From Edaphobacter sp. 4G125 (GTDB lineage: Bacteria > Acidobacteriota > Terriglobia > Terriglobales > Acidobacteriaceae), in contig NZ_CP060393.1 in the NCBI RefSeq assembly GCF_014274685.1, forward strand, positions 3,345,501-3,409,500: 64,000 nt of DNA, in the 5' to 3' direction. The translations under genes and the position numbers were made by a program. Below, piece by piece: positions 8,721-17,727 of this stretch (positions within the stretch are counted from its first letter, which is position 1; the number at the start of each line of letters is the position of its first letter). The notes beneath the pieces were generated by a model. The model was not told the origin of the DNA and ran no database searches. It saw only the letters and a list, made by a program, of their open reading frames with translations.

Positions 8721-8776
8721 GTCCAAACCTAAGTAATGTATTTTGAATACTTTGTGCAAAATGGGGAGGGGGAGGG
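8721..8776. repeat. dispersed repeat R2, copy a
   Basis: Reads GTCCAAACCTAA, 10 bases, TTGAATACTTTGTGCAAAAT, then a G-rich tail GGGGAGGGGGAGGG that abuts the dnaJ stop codon. Matching copies are at 32523 and 60579. A TACAATAGAAA box lies 62 bases before it at 8659; the copy at 60579 has the same box. Confidence 0.75.
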
Positions 8777-9934
8777 CTAGTTGAACATCTCCTTCACCTT
8801 GCCGAAGATTCCCCGTGAGGTCGGAGTATTTTCCACCTCCATCGTCTCCGCAAGTTGCCGCAACAGCTCCTTCTGCTGCTTGCTTAGCTTGCCCGGAGTC
8901 TGAACCCGGATCTCGACGATCAAGTCTCCCTTACCCCGTTCATTCAGGTGAGGAACACCCTTGCCCCGCAGTTTGAATTCACGACCACTCTGCGTTCCCT
9001 CCGGAACCTTGATCGTCTCGACACCTTCCAGCGTCTGGATCTCAATCTCGGTCCCAAGCGCTGCCTGCGGAAAAGAGATCGGCATAACGCAGTGCAGGTC
9101 ATCGCCGTCACGCTCAAAGAACTTGTGCGATTTCACGTTCAGCACCACATACAGGTCGCCGGCCGGTCCGCCAAACTTCCCGGACTCACCCTCGCCCTGG
9201 TAACGGATGCGCGTGTCCTGCTCAACGCCTGCTGGAACCTTGACCAGAATGGTGTGTTCCGTCTGGATTCTGGTTTCTCCACGGCAGGTCGTGCACGGAT
9301 CGACGATCAGCGTTCCCGTCCCTCCGCACGTGGAGCAAGTCCTCGCGACCGAGAAGAATCCTTGCTGATAGCGCTGCTGTCCACGTCCTCCACAGGCCGA
9401 GCACGTCACTGGCTCTTTGCCCCGAGCAGCACCAGTGCCGTGGCAGTCGGTGCAGGTCTCGCTGCGCCGAATCTTGATCTCGCGTTCAACACCAAAGACG
9501 GCTTCTTCGAACTCGATCGTCAGGTCGTAGCGCAGATCGCGGCCACGCTGGGCACGGGAAGCTCTTCCACCGCGCGACGAGCCGCCCATGTTGAACATCT
9601 CGCCGAACAGGTCGCCGAAGATGTCCCCCAGGTCCTGCGCTCCGCCAAAGCCGCCGCCAAACGGGCTGCTGCCGAAGCCGCTCGAACTGCCATTGAAGGC
9701 CGCATGACCGTAACGGTCATAGGCTGCACGTTTCTCAGGATCGCTCAACACCTGGTAGGCTTCGCTGCACTCCTTGAACTTCTCCTCTGCAGTCGCATCA
9801 CCCGGATTGCGGTCCGGGTGATACTGCATGGCCAACTTCCGATACGCAGTCTTCAACTCCTGATCGGAGGCATCTCGAGAAACACTCAGCACTTCATAGA
9901 AATCAACTTTGGTCACGTTTGCCGTCGCACTCAT
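8777..9934 (-). CDS. dnaJ: chaperone protein DnaJ
   Basis: 385 residues. J-domain with HPD at about 40-42, Gly/Phe-rich linker (about 82-125), Zn-binding Cys-rich region with CTDCHGTG, CSACGGRG, CSTCGGTG and CTTCRGET, then the C-terminal substrate-binding domains. The fourth zinc motif lacks the final Gly of CxxCxGxG but keeps both cysteines. DnaJ delivers unfolded protein to DnaK and stimulates its ATPase. It is last in an operon after hrcA and grpE, 34 bases behind grpE; dnaK is not in the window. Confidence 0.97.
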   Translation of the reverse strand: MSATANVTKVDFYEVLSVSRDASDQELKTAYRKLAMQYHPDRNPGDATAEEKFKECSEAYQVLSDPEKRAAYDRYGHAAFNGSSSGFGSSPFGGGFGGAQDLGDIFGDLFGEMFNMGGSSRGGRASRAQRGRDLRYDLTIEFEEAVFGVEREIKIRRSETCTDCHGTGAARGKEPVTCSACGGRGQQRYQQGFFSVARTCSTCGGTGTLIVDPCTTCRGETRIQTEHTILVKVPAGVEQDTRIRYQGEGESGKFGGPAGDLYVVLNVKSHKFFERDGDDLHCVMPISFPQAALGTEIEIQTLEGVETIKVPEGTQSGREFKLRGKGVPHLNERGKGDLIVEIRVQTPGKLSKQQKELLRQLAETMEVENTPTSRGIFGKVKEMFN

Positions 9935-9968
9935 CCTTCAACTAACCCTCAAATGCCTCTTTTGGCGG

Positions 9969-10535
9969 TTACTCGCTCACGACCGCATGATTCGAAGCAA
10001 TCTTCACCAAAGCGGGACGGAGCAGTTTCTCGCGGATCTTGTATCCGCGACGAATCTCCTCCAATACCTGATGATCGGGGAATTCTTTGGTTTCAACGCT
10101 CCCCAACGCTTCATGAACCCGGGGGTCGAACTGCGTCCCTACGCTCTCCACCGGAACCACACTCAGGCCGCGAAGAGCGTCTTCCATCTGCTTTAGAATC
10201 AGCTCCACACCAGCGCGAAGCTGGTCGACAGACCCCTCGGACTTCAGGGCTAGCTGGAAGTTATCCATCACGCCCAAAAAGGGCTCCACAGTGCTCGAAA
10301 CCGTATAGTCACGCGCGTCCTGCCGCTCCTTGGCCTCGCGCTTACGAAAATTATCGAACTCGGCTTGAAGCCGAGCCAGGCGATCCAGTAGTTGGTCCTT
10401 TTCGCCCTTCAACTGTTCCAGCTCCTCGGATACGGCTGGAACGGCAACCTGCGGCTCCCCTGGAGAGCTGACAGTTTCGCCCTCCTGTACAGCCTGCACA
10501 GTCGTCTCGTCCTGCATGGAATGGTGTCTCCTCAT
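9969..10535 (-). CDS. grpE: nucleotide exchange factor GrpE
   Basis: About 188 residues. An N-terminal acidic, variable tail is followed by the long coiled coil (ELEQLKGEKDQLLDRLARLQAEFDNFRKR) and the C-terminal beta domain with GVELILKQMEDALRGLSVVPVE and FDPRVHEAL, the GrpE signature. It releases ADP from DnaK. The start is ambiguous: ATG 10535 has AAAAGGAAAA upstream, while ATG 10517 has AGGAG upstream at 10-base spacing. It lies between hrcA and dnaJ on one transcript. Confidence 0.95.
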   Translation of the reverse strand: MRRHHSMQDETTVQAVQEGETVSSPGEPQVAVPAVSEELEQLKGEKDQLLDRLARLQAEFDNFRKREAKERQDARDYTVSSTVEPFLGVMDNFQLALKSEGSVDQLRAGVELILKQMEDALRGLSVVPVESVGTQFDPRVHEALGSVETKEFPDHQVLEEIRRGYKIREKLLRPALVKIASNHAVVSE

Positions 10536-10600
10536 AGATCGTTTTCCTTTTCTATTATCGCCGATCATGCGCTTCTACACGAAGCGCGCAGTCTCAGCCC

Positions 10601-11701
10601 TCAAAGGCCGTTCGAGGCAGCTTTTTCGATTGGATGCAACGAAATTCGATCGAAAACACGCGAGAGATAACTCACTGCGTTCATCGTGTTCTCGTAATCC
10701 ATTCTCGTGGTTCCGATGACGCCGATCGTTCCACGACTCTCTCCGGCCATCCGGGCCGGAGCGGCGATCAGCACCAGCCCTGCCATCTGTGGAGCCTGTT
10801 CTTCCAGATCGAAGACCACGCGCACACTCTCCTGGTGTGCATCGATGTAGGCGTTCAGTAAGTCCACCAGACGCTGTTTGGCCTCCAGCGCGGCCAGCAT
10901 TTCACGCAGGCGATCTCCATCGATATTGGAGGCAACAAGATTGGCTACGCCCTCCACATAAACGGAAGAAGCCGAGGTATCGCTGGCGGGGACTGCCTTC
11001 ATCCAAAGCTGCTGCACTGAATTCAGCAGTTTTTGATATTCGCTTCGTTCGCGTTCCACCAGACGCGCCAGCTCCGAGCGAACCTGCTCGACCTCCCAAC
11101 CACGGAAGTTCTCATTCAGAAAATTGCTCGCGGTCGTCAGTTCGACCGAAGTCAGGTCGCGGTCCAGCGCCAGAACACGATCGCGAACCAACCCCGATTT
11201 GGTTACGACGACTGCCAGAATGCTCGCCGGTGCCAGTCTTGAAAAATGAACATGCTCCAGCAGATCGCCTTCCCTGGCCGAGGCGATCGCCACACCGACA
11301 CCACTTGAAAGCGTCGCTAACACGTGAGAGGTCCGCTCCAGAACGGCCTGTGTCCCGGCCACTCCCACAAAGTTCGAATCGATCTGCTGACGTGAACGCG
11401 CAGTTAGAAGATTTGCGTCGCTCCTGGGGTGGGAGCCGCCGCTTAGCCGTTCCACATACATTCGAAACGCCTGTGCCGTGGGAACTCGCCCCGCAGAGGT
11501 GTGTGGCTGCTCCAGAAACCCGCCTTCTGCAAGCTCGGCCATCTCGTTCCGGATCGTCGCCGGACTCATTCCTGCAGCCTCGCGATTCTGCAGCCTCGCA
11601 ATCGTGCTGGAGCCAACCGGCTCCCCCGTCTCAATATAGTTCTCGATGATGGCAGTCAGAATGGCCTGTTGCCGTGCCGTCATGTGCCATCCCTCTGTCA
11701 T
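10601..11701 (-). CDS. hrcA: heat-inducible transcription repressor HrcA
   Basis: 366 residues from ATG 11701, chosen for GGAGGGG 8 bases upstream; frames starting further out lack it. The N-terminal winged helix (RQQAILTAIIENYIETGEPVGSSTIARL, ATIRNEMAELAEGGFLEQPHTSAGRVPT) is typical, followed by the GAF-like and C-terminal domains ending in the IGVIGTTRMDY motif. HrcA represses chaperone genes by binding the CIRCE inverted repeat and is itself kept active by GroEL. I see no CIRCE (TTAGCACTC-N9-GAGTGCTAA) in the roughly 130 bp upstream of hrcA or in the gaps of this operon, so its targets may be elsewhere or its operator has diverged. Confidence 0.96.
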   Translation of the reverse strand: MTEGWHMTARQQAILTAIIENYIETGEPVGSSTIARLQNREAAGMSPATIRNEMAELAEGGFLEQPHTSAGRVPTAQAFRMYVERLSGGSHPRSDANLLTARSRQQIDSNFVGVAGTQAVLERTSHVLATLSSGVGVAIASAREGDLLEHVHFSRLAPASILAVVVTKSGLVRDRVLALDRDLTSVELTTASNFLNENFRGWEVEQVRSELARLVERERSEYQKLLNSVQQLWMKAVPASDTSASSVYVEGVANLVASNIDGDRLREMLAALEAKQRLVDLLNAYIDAHQESVRVVFDLEEQAPQMAGLVLIAAPARMAGESRGTIGVIGTTRMDYENTMNAVSYLSRVFDRISLHPIEKAASNGL

Positions 11702-11833
11702 CTCAAGCCCCTCCGCTCGAAACCAGTCTAACCGTTGCGTCAAGCCATCCAGCCTTTGGAAATGCGAAGACTTGACTCTCCCAGGATTAGACGATCCTGT
11801 CGGAGTTCTGCTGTCCTGAAGCCGAAACCTGGT

Positions 11834-12073
11834 CTAGTCCTCTGCTTCTTCTGCGGTCGTTTCCTCTTGCAAATCGCGTGGCTTCAGTTTCCCGCCTTGT
11901 TCCATCAGGACTTGAACCTTGCCTTCTGCGGCCTCCAGTTCCTTCTTGCAACTTGCGGAGAGCTTGACCCCTTCTTCGAACAGCTTTACGGACTCTTCCA
12001 ACGAGAGATCGCCCTGCTCAAGCCGCTCGACTACCTTCTCCAGCTCCGTCAGATTGCGTTCAAAGTCGGCCAT
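11834..12073 (-). CDS. xseB: exodeoxyribonuclease VII small subunit
   Basis: 79 residues, the usual XseB length, with FERNLTELEKVVERLEQGDLSLEESVKLFEEGVKL, a near-exact family signature, and an acidic tail. XseB forms the accessory coiled-coil arms of exonuclease VII, which degrades single-stranded DNA from both ends with the large subunit XseA. Its ATG directly follows the stop of the upstream methyltransferase-MTHFR gene with no gap, so translation is coupled. xseA is not in the window, so the usual xseA-xseB pairing is broken here. Confidence 0.95.
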   Translation of the reverse strand: MADFERNLTELEKVVERLEQGDLSLEESVKLFEEGVKLSASCKKELEAAEGKVQVLMEQGGKLKPRDLQEETTAEEAED

Positions 12074-13984
12074 CTATTCCCCGCTTTCCACCAATCCCAG
12101 GACCTGGGCCGCAGCCATGTATTTTCCGAAAGGAGCGCTAACCTGAACGCCCTGGACCATCGGCCTTGCCTCGGCTAGCATCTCCTGAGCAATTTTCACA
12201 CCCTCTGCCCGTGCCGCCTCGGGAGAACCCGCATTCGCCATACGCGCCATAATCTCGTCCGGCATGCTGACGCGCAGATCGTTCTTCATAAACTCTGCGT
12301 TTCTCAGACTTGTCAAAGGCCAGATGCCTGCAATTACAGGGATACGGAAGCTTTCGATCCGTCGCAGAAACTCTTCGAGCACGCGCAGATCAAAGACCGG
12401 CTGCGTGATGGCAAACTCCGCTCCTGCTTCTACCTTGTAGGCAAAGCGGCGGACCTCCTGCTCGAGATCAGGCACACCTGGATTTGCTGCAACCGAGATC
12501 GTAAACCCAGTGGACTCTCCGATGGAGTTCTTGCCGATATCCAACCCGCAGTTCAGATTACGCACAATGTTGACCAAGCCGATTGCATCCACGTCGAAGA
12601 CCGCGGTCGCATCCGGGTAGTTCCCCAGTTTAGGCGGGTCACCGGTCAAGCAGAGGATATTCTTCAGTCCGATGGAGGACGCCCCCAGTAGATCGCTTTG
12701 AATGCTCAGCACGTTGCGATCGCGGCAAGTGTAGTGCAGGATCGTCTCGATCCCAACATGCTGCTGAATCTGAACGCACAGGCTCTGCGCGCTCATGCGC
12801 GCGCTGGCCCGGGGAGAGTCCGGGACATTGATGGCATTCACCCCCAACTTGTGGAGCTGCTCGGCGCCATGAATCTCCTTGGAGCAATCAATCCCTTTGG
12901 GCGGAACAATTTCCACCATAGAGACGAACTCGCCTCGCGCCACCATCGAGCCAATCTTTGACCGATGTTCCAGGGGCGGCGGCGCAACTTTGGGTGCGGC
13001 CGGCGTCTCTGGGCCGCGCTCCATTACCTGAGCTCCAGTCTCCATCGCGTCGAGTGCGCGCAATGCGCTCCTCATGGCACGAGTGTAGCTTGGCGTGGTT
13101 CCGCAACAGCCACCAATCAGCGTTACACCAGCCTTGATCAGCTTTCGCGTGAAGCTCGCCATGTACTCCGGCGAGGTGAGATAGATCGTCCTTCCTTCCA
13201 CTGCGCGAGGGATTCCTGCATTCGGCATCGCCGCCAATGGCAGGGTCGTCAGAGGACGCATTCTCTCGATCACACTGAGCACAGTGGCTGGACCAGCGCT
13301 GCAGTTACAGCCAATCGCATCGGCTCCCGTTGCGGTCAGCCGTCGAGCCGCGGCCTCTGCTGAGGTTCCATCCAGGCAATTGCCATCTTCATCCACAGTC
13401 ACCATAACGATGACCGGAATCTCCGGAGCAATGGCGCGGGCCGCCGCGACAGCCTGTTCTGCCTCGGTCAACGAGGTCATGGTCTCAATCGACAGCAGAT
13501 CTGCACCGACACCCGGGCCACCTTCCAGAAGAGCTTCAATCTGCTCTGTGAATGCGGCCCTGGCTTCCTCAAGGCCAATCTTTCCGAGCGGCTCCAGCCG
13601 TACGCCGAGCGGGCCGATGGCTCCCGCCACAAAAGCCTCCGTCGCCTGCTTATCGCGAATCTGGTTTACAGCCTCGCGCGACAGCCGCACCCCGGCCAGG
13701 TTGATCTCGCGGACCTTGTCCCGAAGACCGAAGTGTTCCAGCCGATATGCATTCGCACCGAAGGTATTGGTCTCAATGACCTCGGCGCCCGCCTGCAGAT
13801 ACTCCGTGTGGATCTCGCGCACGAGATCGGGCTGCGAAAGGTTCAGTTCGTCGTAGCAACGATTAATGAATACGCCGCGGGAGTAGAGCATTGTGCCCAT
13901 AGCGCCGTCGCACAACACGGGCGATCCTGTAAAAAGTCGTTTTACTCCCGGCTCGCGGCTGCCGCGTTCTACACTCTGGCTCAT
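12074..13984 (-). CDS. bifunctional homocysteine S-methyltransferase / 5,10-methylenetetrahydrofolate reductase
   Basis: 636 residues from ATG 13984 (GAGAGG just upstream); a longer frame is unlikely. The N-terminal half is a homocysteine S-methyltransferase domain with VLCDGAMGTMLYSRG, the zinc ligands in GCNCSAGP and GGCCGTTP. The C-terminal half is a MetF-like TIM barrel (SMVEIVPPKGIDCSKEI, CLTGDPPKLGNYPDATAVFDVDAIGLV). Such fusions (YitJ type) produce methyl-tetrahydrofolate and methylate homocysteine to methionine; no B12-binding domain is present. No SAM or cobalamin riboswitch fits in the 110-bp divergent gap. A weak TTGGAA-N17-TAACAT promoter lies upstream. Confidence 0.94.
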   Translation of the reverse strand: MSQSVERGSREPGVKRLFTGSPVLCDGAMGTMLYSRGVFINRCYDELNLSQPDLVREIHTEYLQAGAEVIETNTFGANAYRLEHFGLRDKVREINLAGVRLSREAVNQIRDKQATEAFVAGAIGPLGVRLEPLGKIGLEEARAAFTEQIEALLEGGPGVGADLLSIETMTSLTEAEQAVAAARAIAPEIPVIVMVTVDEDGNCLDGTSAEAAARRLTATGADAIGCNCSAGPATVLSVIERMRPLTTLPLAAMPNAGIPRAVEGRTIYLTSPEYMASFTRKLIKAGVTLIGGCCGTTPSYTRAMRSALRALDAMETGAQVMERGPETPAAPKVAPPPLEHRSKIGSMVARGEFVSMVEIVPPKGIDCSKEIHGAEQLHKLGVNAINVPDSPRASARMSAQSLCVQIQQHVGIETILHYTCRDRNVLSIQSDLLGASSIGLKNILCLTGDPPKLGNYPDATAVFDVDAIGLVNIVRNLNCGLDIGKNSIGESTGFTISVAANPGVPDLEQEVRRFAYKVEAGAEFAITQPVFDLRVLEEFLRRIESFRIPVIAGIWPLTSLRNAEFMKNDLRVSMPDEIMARMANAGSPEAARAEGVKIAQEMLAEARPMVQGVQVSAPFGKYMAAAQVLGLVESGE

Positions 13985-14057
13985 TTTCCTCTCCGGCTTA
14001 GTCTGTTCTATGTTAAGGCACACTGAAGAACGTTCCAAATCCCTGACGCTCCGGGCG

Positions 14058-14085
14058 TTGACAGGGCGCTGCTTTGTTATACTTT
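14058..14085 (+). promoter_or_regulatory. promoter of the lipoprotein gene
   Basis: TTGACA at 14058-14063 and TACTTT (overlapping TATACT) near 14080-14085, spacing 16. Predicted start near 14092. Confidence 0.5.
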
Positions 14086-14094
14086 GCGGTAGAG

Positions 14095-15609
14095 ATGTGG
14101 CCGCGTCAGCACCACGCTTGCAGCGCAGTTCGGAGTCTTTCACCGTTGAAGAATAGAAGTCCTTTTACCCATTCGTTCTGCGCCCAGATTTTCTGTGGCC
14201 TTCTGATCGCCGTCGTTACCCTGGGCCTGAGCTCTTGCGGCGTCCGTTACTACAAGTTTCCGGAGTACACCTACGCCAACCGGCCGGTTCCTCCAAGCAA
14301 ACTGTCAACGCGCGTCCTCGTCGGCCTGACGCTGAATGGTGCACAGGGATCTCTGCAAATCCTCGACGCGCAGCGCGATATCCGCCACAGCATTTTCGAT
14401 CCGAACTCGACCTACAGCATCTCGGGGTATTCCGGCGGCTATCCGAATATGATCTTCAACTTCCCGGAGCAGGTGCTTGGATATGTTTACTCCAACTCCG
14501 ATGGAAGCCTGGCCCCGGTTGATTATGGAAAAGAAGCGGTCAGCGGAACCCCCGTCAAATTGCCGTCCAAATCTGACTCCATTGCCATCCCGATCAACTT
14601 CAAACACGTCTATGCGGCCAGCTCGTCCCTCGGAATCCTCACCGTCGTTGATAACACCAACGGACAGACCTATTATTTGAACCTGCCGAATGTGTATCGC
14701 GTAGCCGTCAACCAGGGCGACTCCGTTGTGCTCGCCATGGTACGGAACTCAAACACCCTCTATCGACTGTTGAAGCTCAATCAAAATCAGCCTGCGGTGC
14801 CTGGAGCTACCGATTGCCAGCCACTGGCTGTTCCGGTCTGGTGCGTCGTCCCAGTTCCGGATAGTGCTACCAAACCCAGTCTGGATCGCCCCGTGGGAGC
14901 CTATTTCTCGCTGGATGGCACGACAGCCTATGTTCTCAACTGTGGCCAGGAGTGCGGCGGCAATACATCGAGCCTCACGATGATGCCCCAGGGTTCCCTG
15001 CGCGTCGATAACTATCCGACTTCGACGCCCTATCCTTCGCCAGTCACCGGGAGCGTCGCCGTTCCAGGAGGAGCAACTGTTGTTCTTGCCAACGGAACCA
15101 CACTATATATCGCAGGACAACAACTTCAACCTGACGGTCTCTTCGCAGGCGTTCTTTCCACAATGGACTTGAGCTCGAATACCATCACCGGCACGTATTC
15201 GATCTCTGACGGCTATCACACCAAGATGCTTTTCGGGGATAACAACACGCTTTGGATTGGCTCCCAGGGTTGCGCTACCGGAGAGCGTGCCAAGCTCCAG
15301 CAAAACTACAACTGCCTAACACGCTACGACATTAGTGCCAAATCAGCCAGCGTCGTTCCAAACGTCAACCCTGCGGATCCTAACTCCAAAGTTCCCTATC
15401 CGAATGCCAATGAGAACCAGTACTACTACGGCGATCTCACGGGCCTCTGCTGGGTGCAAGGAAAGAATAAGATGTACACCGCGTACGGCGGCCAGATTCA
15501 TGCCTTCAATACGGCCGACGGATCGGAGATCGATAACTCGCAGATCACCGTTCAGGGAACCGCTCTCGACGTAGCCTTTATGGACGCTCAGACGAACGAC
15601 GCGAACTAG
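14095..15609 (+). CDS. secreted lipoprotein of unknown function
   Basis: A lipobox LSSC follows a hydrophobic stretch (IFCGLLIAVVTLG), so the protein should be lipid-anchored after export. The mature part, about 460 residues, is rich in short beta motifs with repeated strand patterns (AYFSLDGTTAYVLNCGQECGG, LDVAFMDAQ), consistent with a beta-propeller-like fold; I do not recognise a named family. Start uncertain: ATG 14095, or TTG 14146 with GGAG 10 bases upstream, which would give a textbook lipoprotein N-terminus MKNRSPF. A promoter at 14058-14085 serves either. It is followed 15 bases later by bshB1. Confidence 0.75.
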   Translation: MWPRQHHACSAVRSLSPLKNRSPFTHSFCAQIFCGLLIAVVTLGLSSCGVRYYKFPEYTYANRPVPPSKLSTRVLVGLTLNGAQGSLQILDAQRDIRHSIFDPNSTYSISGYSGGYPNMIFNFPEQVLGYVYSNSDGSLAPVDYGKEAVSGTPVKLPSKSDSIAIPINFKHVYAASSSLGILTVVDNTNGQTYYLNLPNVYRVAVNQGDSVVLAMVRNSNTLYRLLKLNQNQPAVPGATDCQPLAVPVWCVVPVPDSATKPSLDRPVGAYFSLDGTTAYVLNCGQECGGNTSSLTMMPQGSLRVDNYPTSTPYPSPVTGSVAVPGGATVVLANGTTLYIAGQQLQPDGLFAGVLSTMDLSSNTITGTYSISDGYHTKMLFGDNNTLWIGSQGCATGERAKLQQNYNCLTRYDISAKSASVVPNVNPADPNSKVPYPNANENQYYYGDLTGLCWVQGKNKMYTAYGGQIHAFNTADGSEIDNSQITVQGTALDVAFMDAQTNDAN

Positions 15610-15624
15610 GGACTTGTCCCTTTT

Positions 15625-16341
15625 ATGGTCGACATTCTTGCCATTGCCGCTCACCGGGATGATGTAGAGCAGACCTGTGGCGGCACGCTTCTTGCCATGC
15701 ATGCGCAAGGATGGAAGACCGGCATTCTCGATCTGACGCAGGGCGAAGCGGGAACTCGTGGAACAGCGGAAGAGCGTCGGGCAGAAGCAGAGGCAGCAGC
15801 TCGTATCCTGAATGTCGCGCATCGTGAGGCGCTCGATCTTTCAGATGGCAATGTCGAGAACACCCAGCCGAACCGCATCAAGATCGCCGAAGTCATTCGG
15901 CGCCTTAAACCGCGAGTCGTGATTCTGCCTTACTGGCAAGGCCGCCACCCGGACCACTACACCACAGCTACCCTGGGTTATGAGGCATGCTTTCAGAGCG
16001 GCCTCAGCAAACTCCAGATTCCCGGAAGCACAGACGATCCGCATCGGCCCTATAAAATTCTCTATGCCTCGCTCTACGCCGATGTGCGTCCATCGTTCGT
16101 GGTCGACATCACTCTTTTTGCCGAACAGAGGTTCCAATCGCTGCTCGCCTATCGCTCCCAGTACTCCAACCAATCCGCTGGCGAAAAGCTCTTCGTCCCG
16201 GAAGAAGACATCCGCGAGCGGACCTTTGCAACGGCACGCCACTATGGGCTTCTCGCGGGAGTTCGTTATGCCGAGCCCTTCGTCCAAAAAGAGGTCGGCC
16301 TGGTGAACGACCTAATGACGCTTCCCGTTCAGTCCATCTGA
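15625..16341 (+). CDS. bshB1: bacillithiol biosynthesis deacetylase BshB1
   Basis: 238 residues of the LmbE/PIG-L fold. Zinc and catalytic residues are in AIAAHRDDVEQTCGG (variant of AHPDDxE) and GRHPDHYTT. The family removes acetate from N-acetylglucosaminyl malate to give glucosaminyl malate, the second step of bacillithiol synthesis. The N-terminus MVDILAIAAHRDDVE and EARILNVA-like region match BshB1 more closely than LmbE antibiotic deacetylases. bshA and bshC are not in the window. Ends 8 bases from the convergent diguanylate cyclase gene. Confidence 0.9.
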   Translation: MVDILAIAAHRDDVEQTCGGTLLAMHAQGWKTGILDLTQGEAGTRGTAEERRAEAEAAARILNVAHREALDLSDGNVENTQPNRIKIAEVIRRLKPRVVILPYWQGRHPDHYTTATLGYEACFQSGLSKLQIPGSTDDPHRPYKILYASLYADVRPSFVVDITLFAEQRFQSLLAYRSQYSNQSAGEKLFVPEEDIRERTFATARHYGLLAGVRYAEPFVQKEVGLVNDLMTLPVQSI

Positions 16342-16349
16342 AGAACTGA

Positions 16350-17555
16350 CTAGCTGATCCTCGAGACTCGTAACCGACTTTCGTCCCATTGTCGCGGCTC
16401 TCCACCAGTAATCTCCTCAGATCTGGCCAGGACCACCCTATTCCTTCCCTCACGTTTTGCCTGGTACAAGGCAGCATCGCTATCGTCCGCCAGCCTCTGC
16501 CAATCCAACCCTGAAATCACCGAAGAGGACACTCCCAGGCTCGCGCCTGTCTGCACGTTCACGCCGCGGTAACGGATAACGAGGCCGTCAATCTCCTCCC
16601 GCAATCTCTCAGCCACCAGGACGGCCTCTTCCTGGCATGTATCAGGTAGCAGCACGCAAAACTCATCCCCACCAATTCGCGCGATCGAATCGTTGGCCCG
16701 CACGGTCTCCTGCAACACACCAGAGACTGCCTGCAGGACAACGTCTCCGCAGCTGTGCCCCTGGGCATCGTTGATGGTCTTCAATCCATCGAGATCCATC
16801 GTGATTAGAGACAGACAATGCTCCGCTCGGCGACAGCGCTGAATTTCGCGCAGGGCCATTCGCTTCAACGCCCATCGATTCAACAATCCCGTCAGATCGT
16901 CAACCTGTGCCCTCCACAAAAGCTCCAGCCGCAACTTGGTAGTGGAAAGAGAAAGAAATCCGAACGCGGTGACGACTGTCGTCACCAAGCACGCCATCAG
17001 CATCAGGGCAGCCATTGCTGCCGCACTGCGATGATCCCCGTCCGATGCCGCTTTCAGAAACAGAATCAGGCCATAGATCGCCAGGGCAAGGGCCGTAAAC
17101 CATCCCACCGGGGCCGTCTCTTTCCCGGAAAAGCGGAAGACCAGCACGGCCACAAGCAGATAAAGAAGTCCCTCGACGACATGCAGCGCGGCAATTGGTA
17201 CAGACGATCGCGATGGAAAAAGCGAAAAGTAGACGAGAGCTACGGTGATGGCAGCAACAAGACCGCACTGCACTCGGAGTAGGATCGCCTTGCGCTCCAG
17301 CAGCTCTGCAAAACTCTGGTGCAGCATCAGGACGCCGGTCATGACCAGCACTCCGGCAATCGGTTGGGGATAACGGACTCTTCCCAGGTTGGGCAAGTTG
17401 GCGCCGATGATCAGCATGGCGGCCCCACGGCTAAGATTAGAGCCTGCAAACCATACCGCTCCGCGAATTCCGCCCGCAGACCGGGAACTGATCAACATAA
17501 GGCCAGCGCTTAAAGCAAAGATCAGAGCATTCGCGAGAATCAGTGTCGTATCCAT
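16350..17555 (-). CDS. membrane-bound diguanylate cyclase (GGDEF)
   Basis: 401 residues. About six or seven hydrophobic helices fill the first 200 residues, followed by a GGDEF domain: DDLTGLLNRWALKRM, LDGLKTINDAQGHSCGDVVL and RIGGDEFCVLLP. An RxxD inhibitory site (RAND) lies five residues before GGDEF, so product inhibition by c-di-GMP is expected. The domain makes c-di-GMP from two GTP. The signal sensed by the membrane part is unknown. No EAL partner is seen. The upstream region, 17556-17709, contains an AT-rich tract but no clear promoter. Confidence 0.93.
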   Translation of the reverse strand: MDTTLILANALIFALSAGLMLISSRSAGGIRGAVWFAGSNLSRGAAMLIIGANLPNLGRVRYPQPIAGVLVMTGVLMLHQSFAELLERKAILLRVQCGLVAAITVALVYFSLFPSRSSVPIAALHVVEGLLYLLVAVLVFRFSGKETAPVGWFTALALAIYGLILFLKAASDGDHRSAAAMAALMLMACLVTTVVTAFGFLSLSTTKLRLELLWRAQVDDLTGLLNRWALKRMALREIQRCRRAEHCLSLITMDLDGLKTINDAQGHSCGDVVLQAVSGVLQETVRANDSIARIGGDEFCVLLPDTCQEEAVLVAERLREEIDGLVIRYRGVNVQTGASLGVSSSVISGLDWQRLADDSDAALYQAKREGRNRVVLARSEEITGGEPRQWDESRLRVSRIS

Positions 17556-17679
17556 CGCGCCCGTCCCATCGAAGACTTAGCCCGAATTCCTGACCCGCTC
17601 TGCGTGTTTGAAAGGGCAACCGATCTTCTCGTACTGCCAGATGCAGAAGCATAAACTTGAAACGCGACAACTGTATCTT

Positions 17680-17727
17680 TCTTTTTAAAATATTTTTGTT
17701 CGAACTTTTTTAATATTTTTTTGTTGT
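17680..17727. other. AT-rich tract at the end of the P-loop gene
   Basis: About 48 bp dominated by T-runs with two similar halves (TTTTTAAAATATTTTTGTTCG and a diverged second copy), unlike the GC-rich surroundings. It covers the last codons and stop of the MobB-like gene and lies 125 bases upstream of the diguanylate cyclase. It could be an UP element, a terminator zone or an old insertion scar. Confidence 0.5.

Noticed and set aside
8948-10471. 507-codon plus-strand frame
   Set aside because: It overlaps dnaJ and grpE on the other strand and has no recognisable domains.
13985-14094. SAM or cobalamin riboswitch before the methionine gene
   Set aside because: Only 110 bases separate the divergent genes and no conserved core of either riboswitch is visible.
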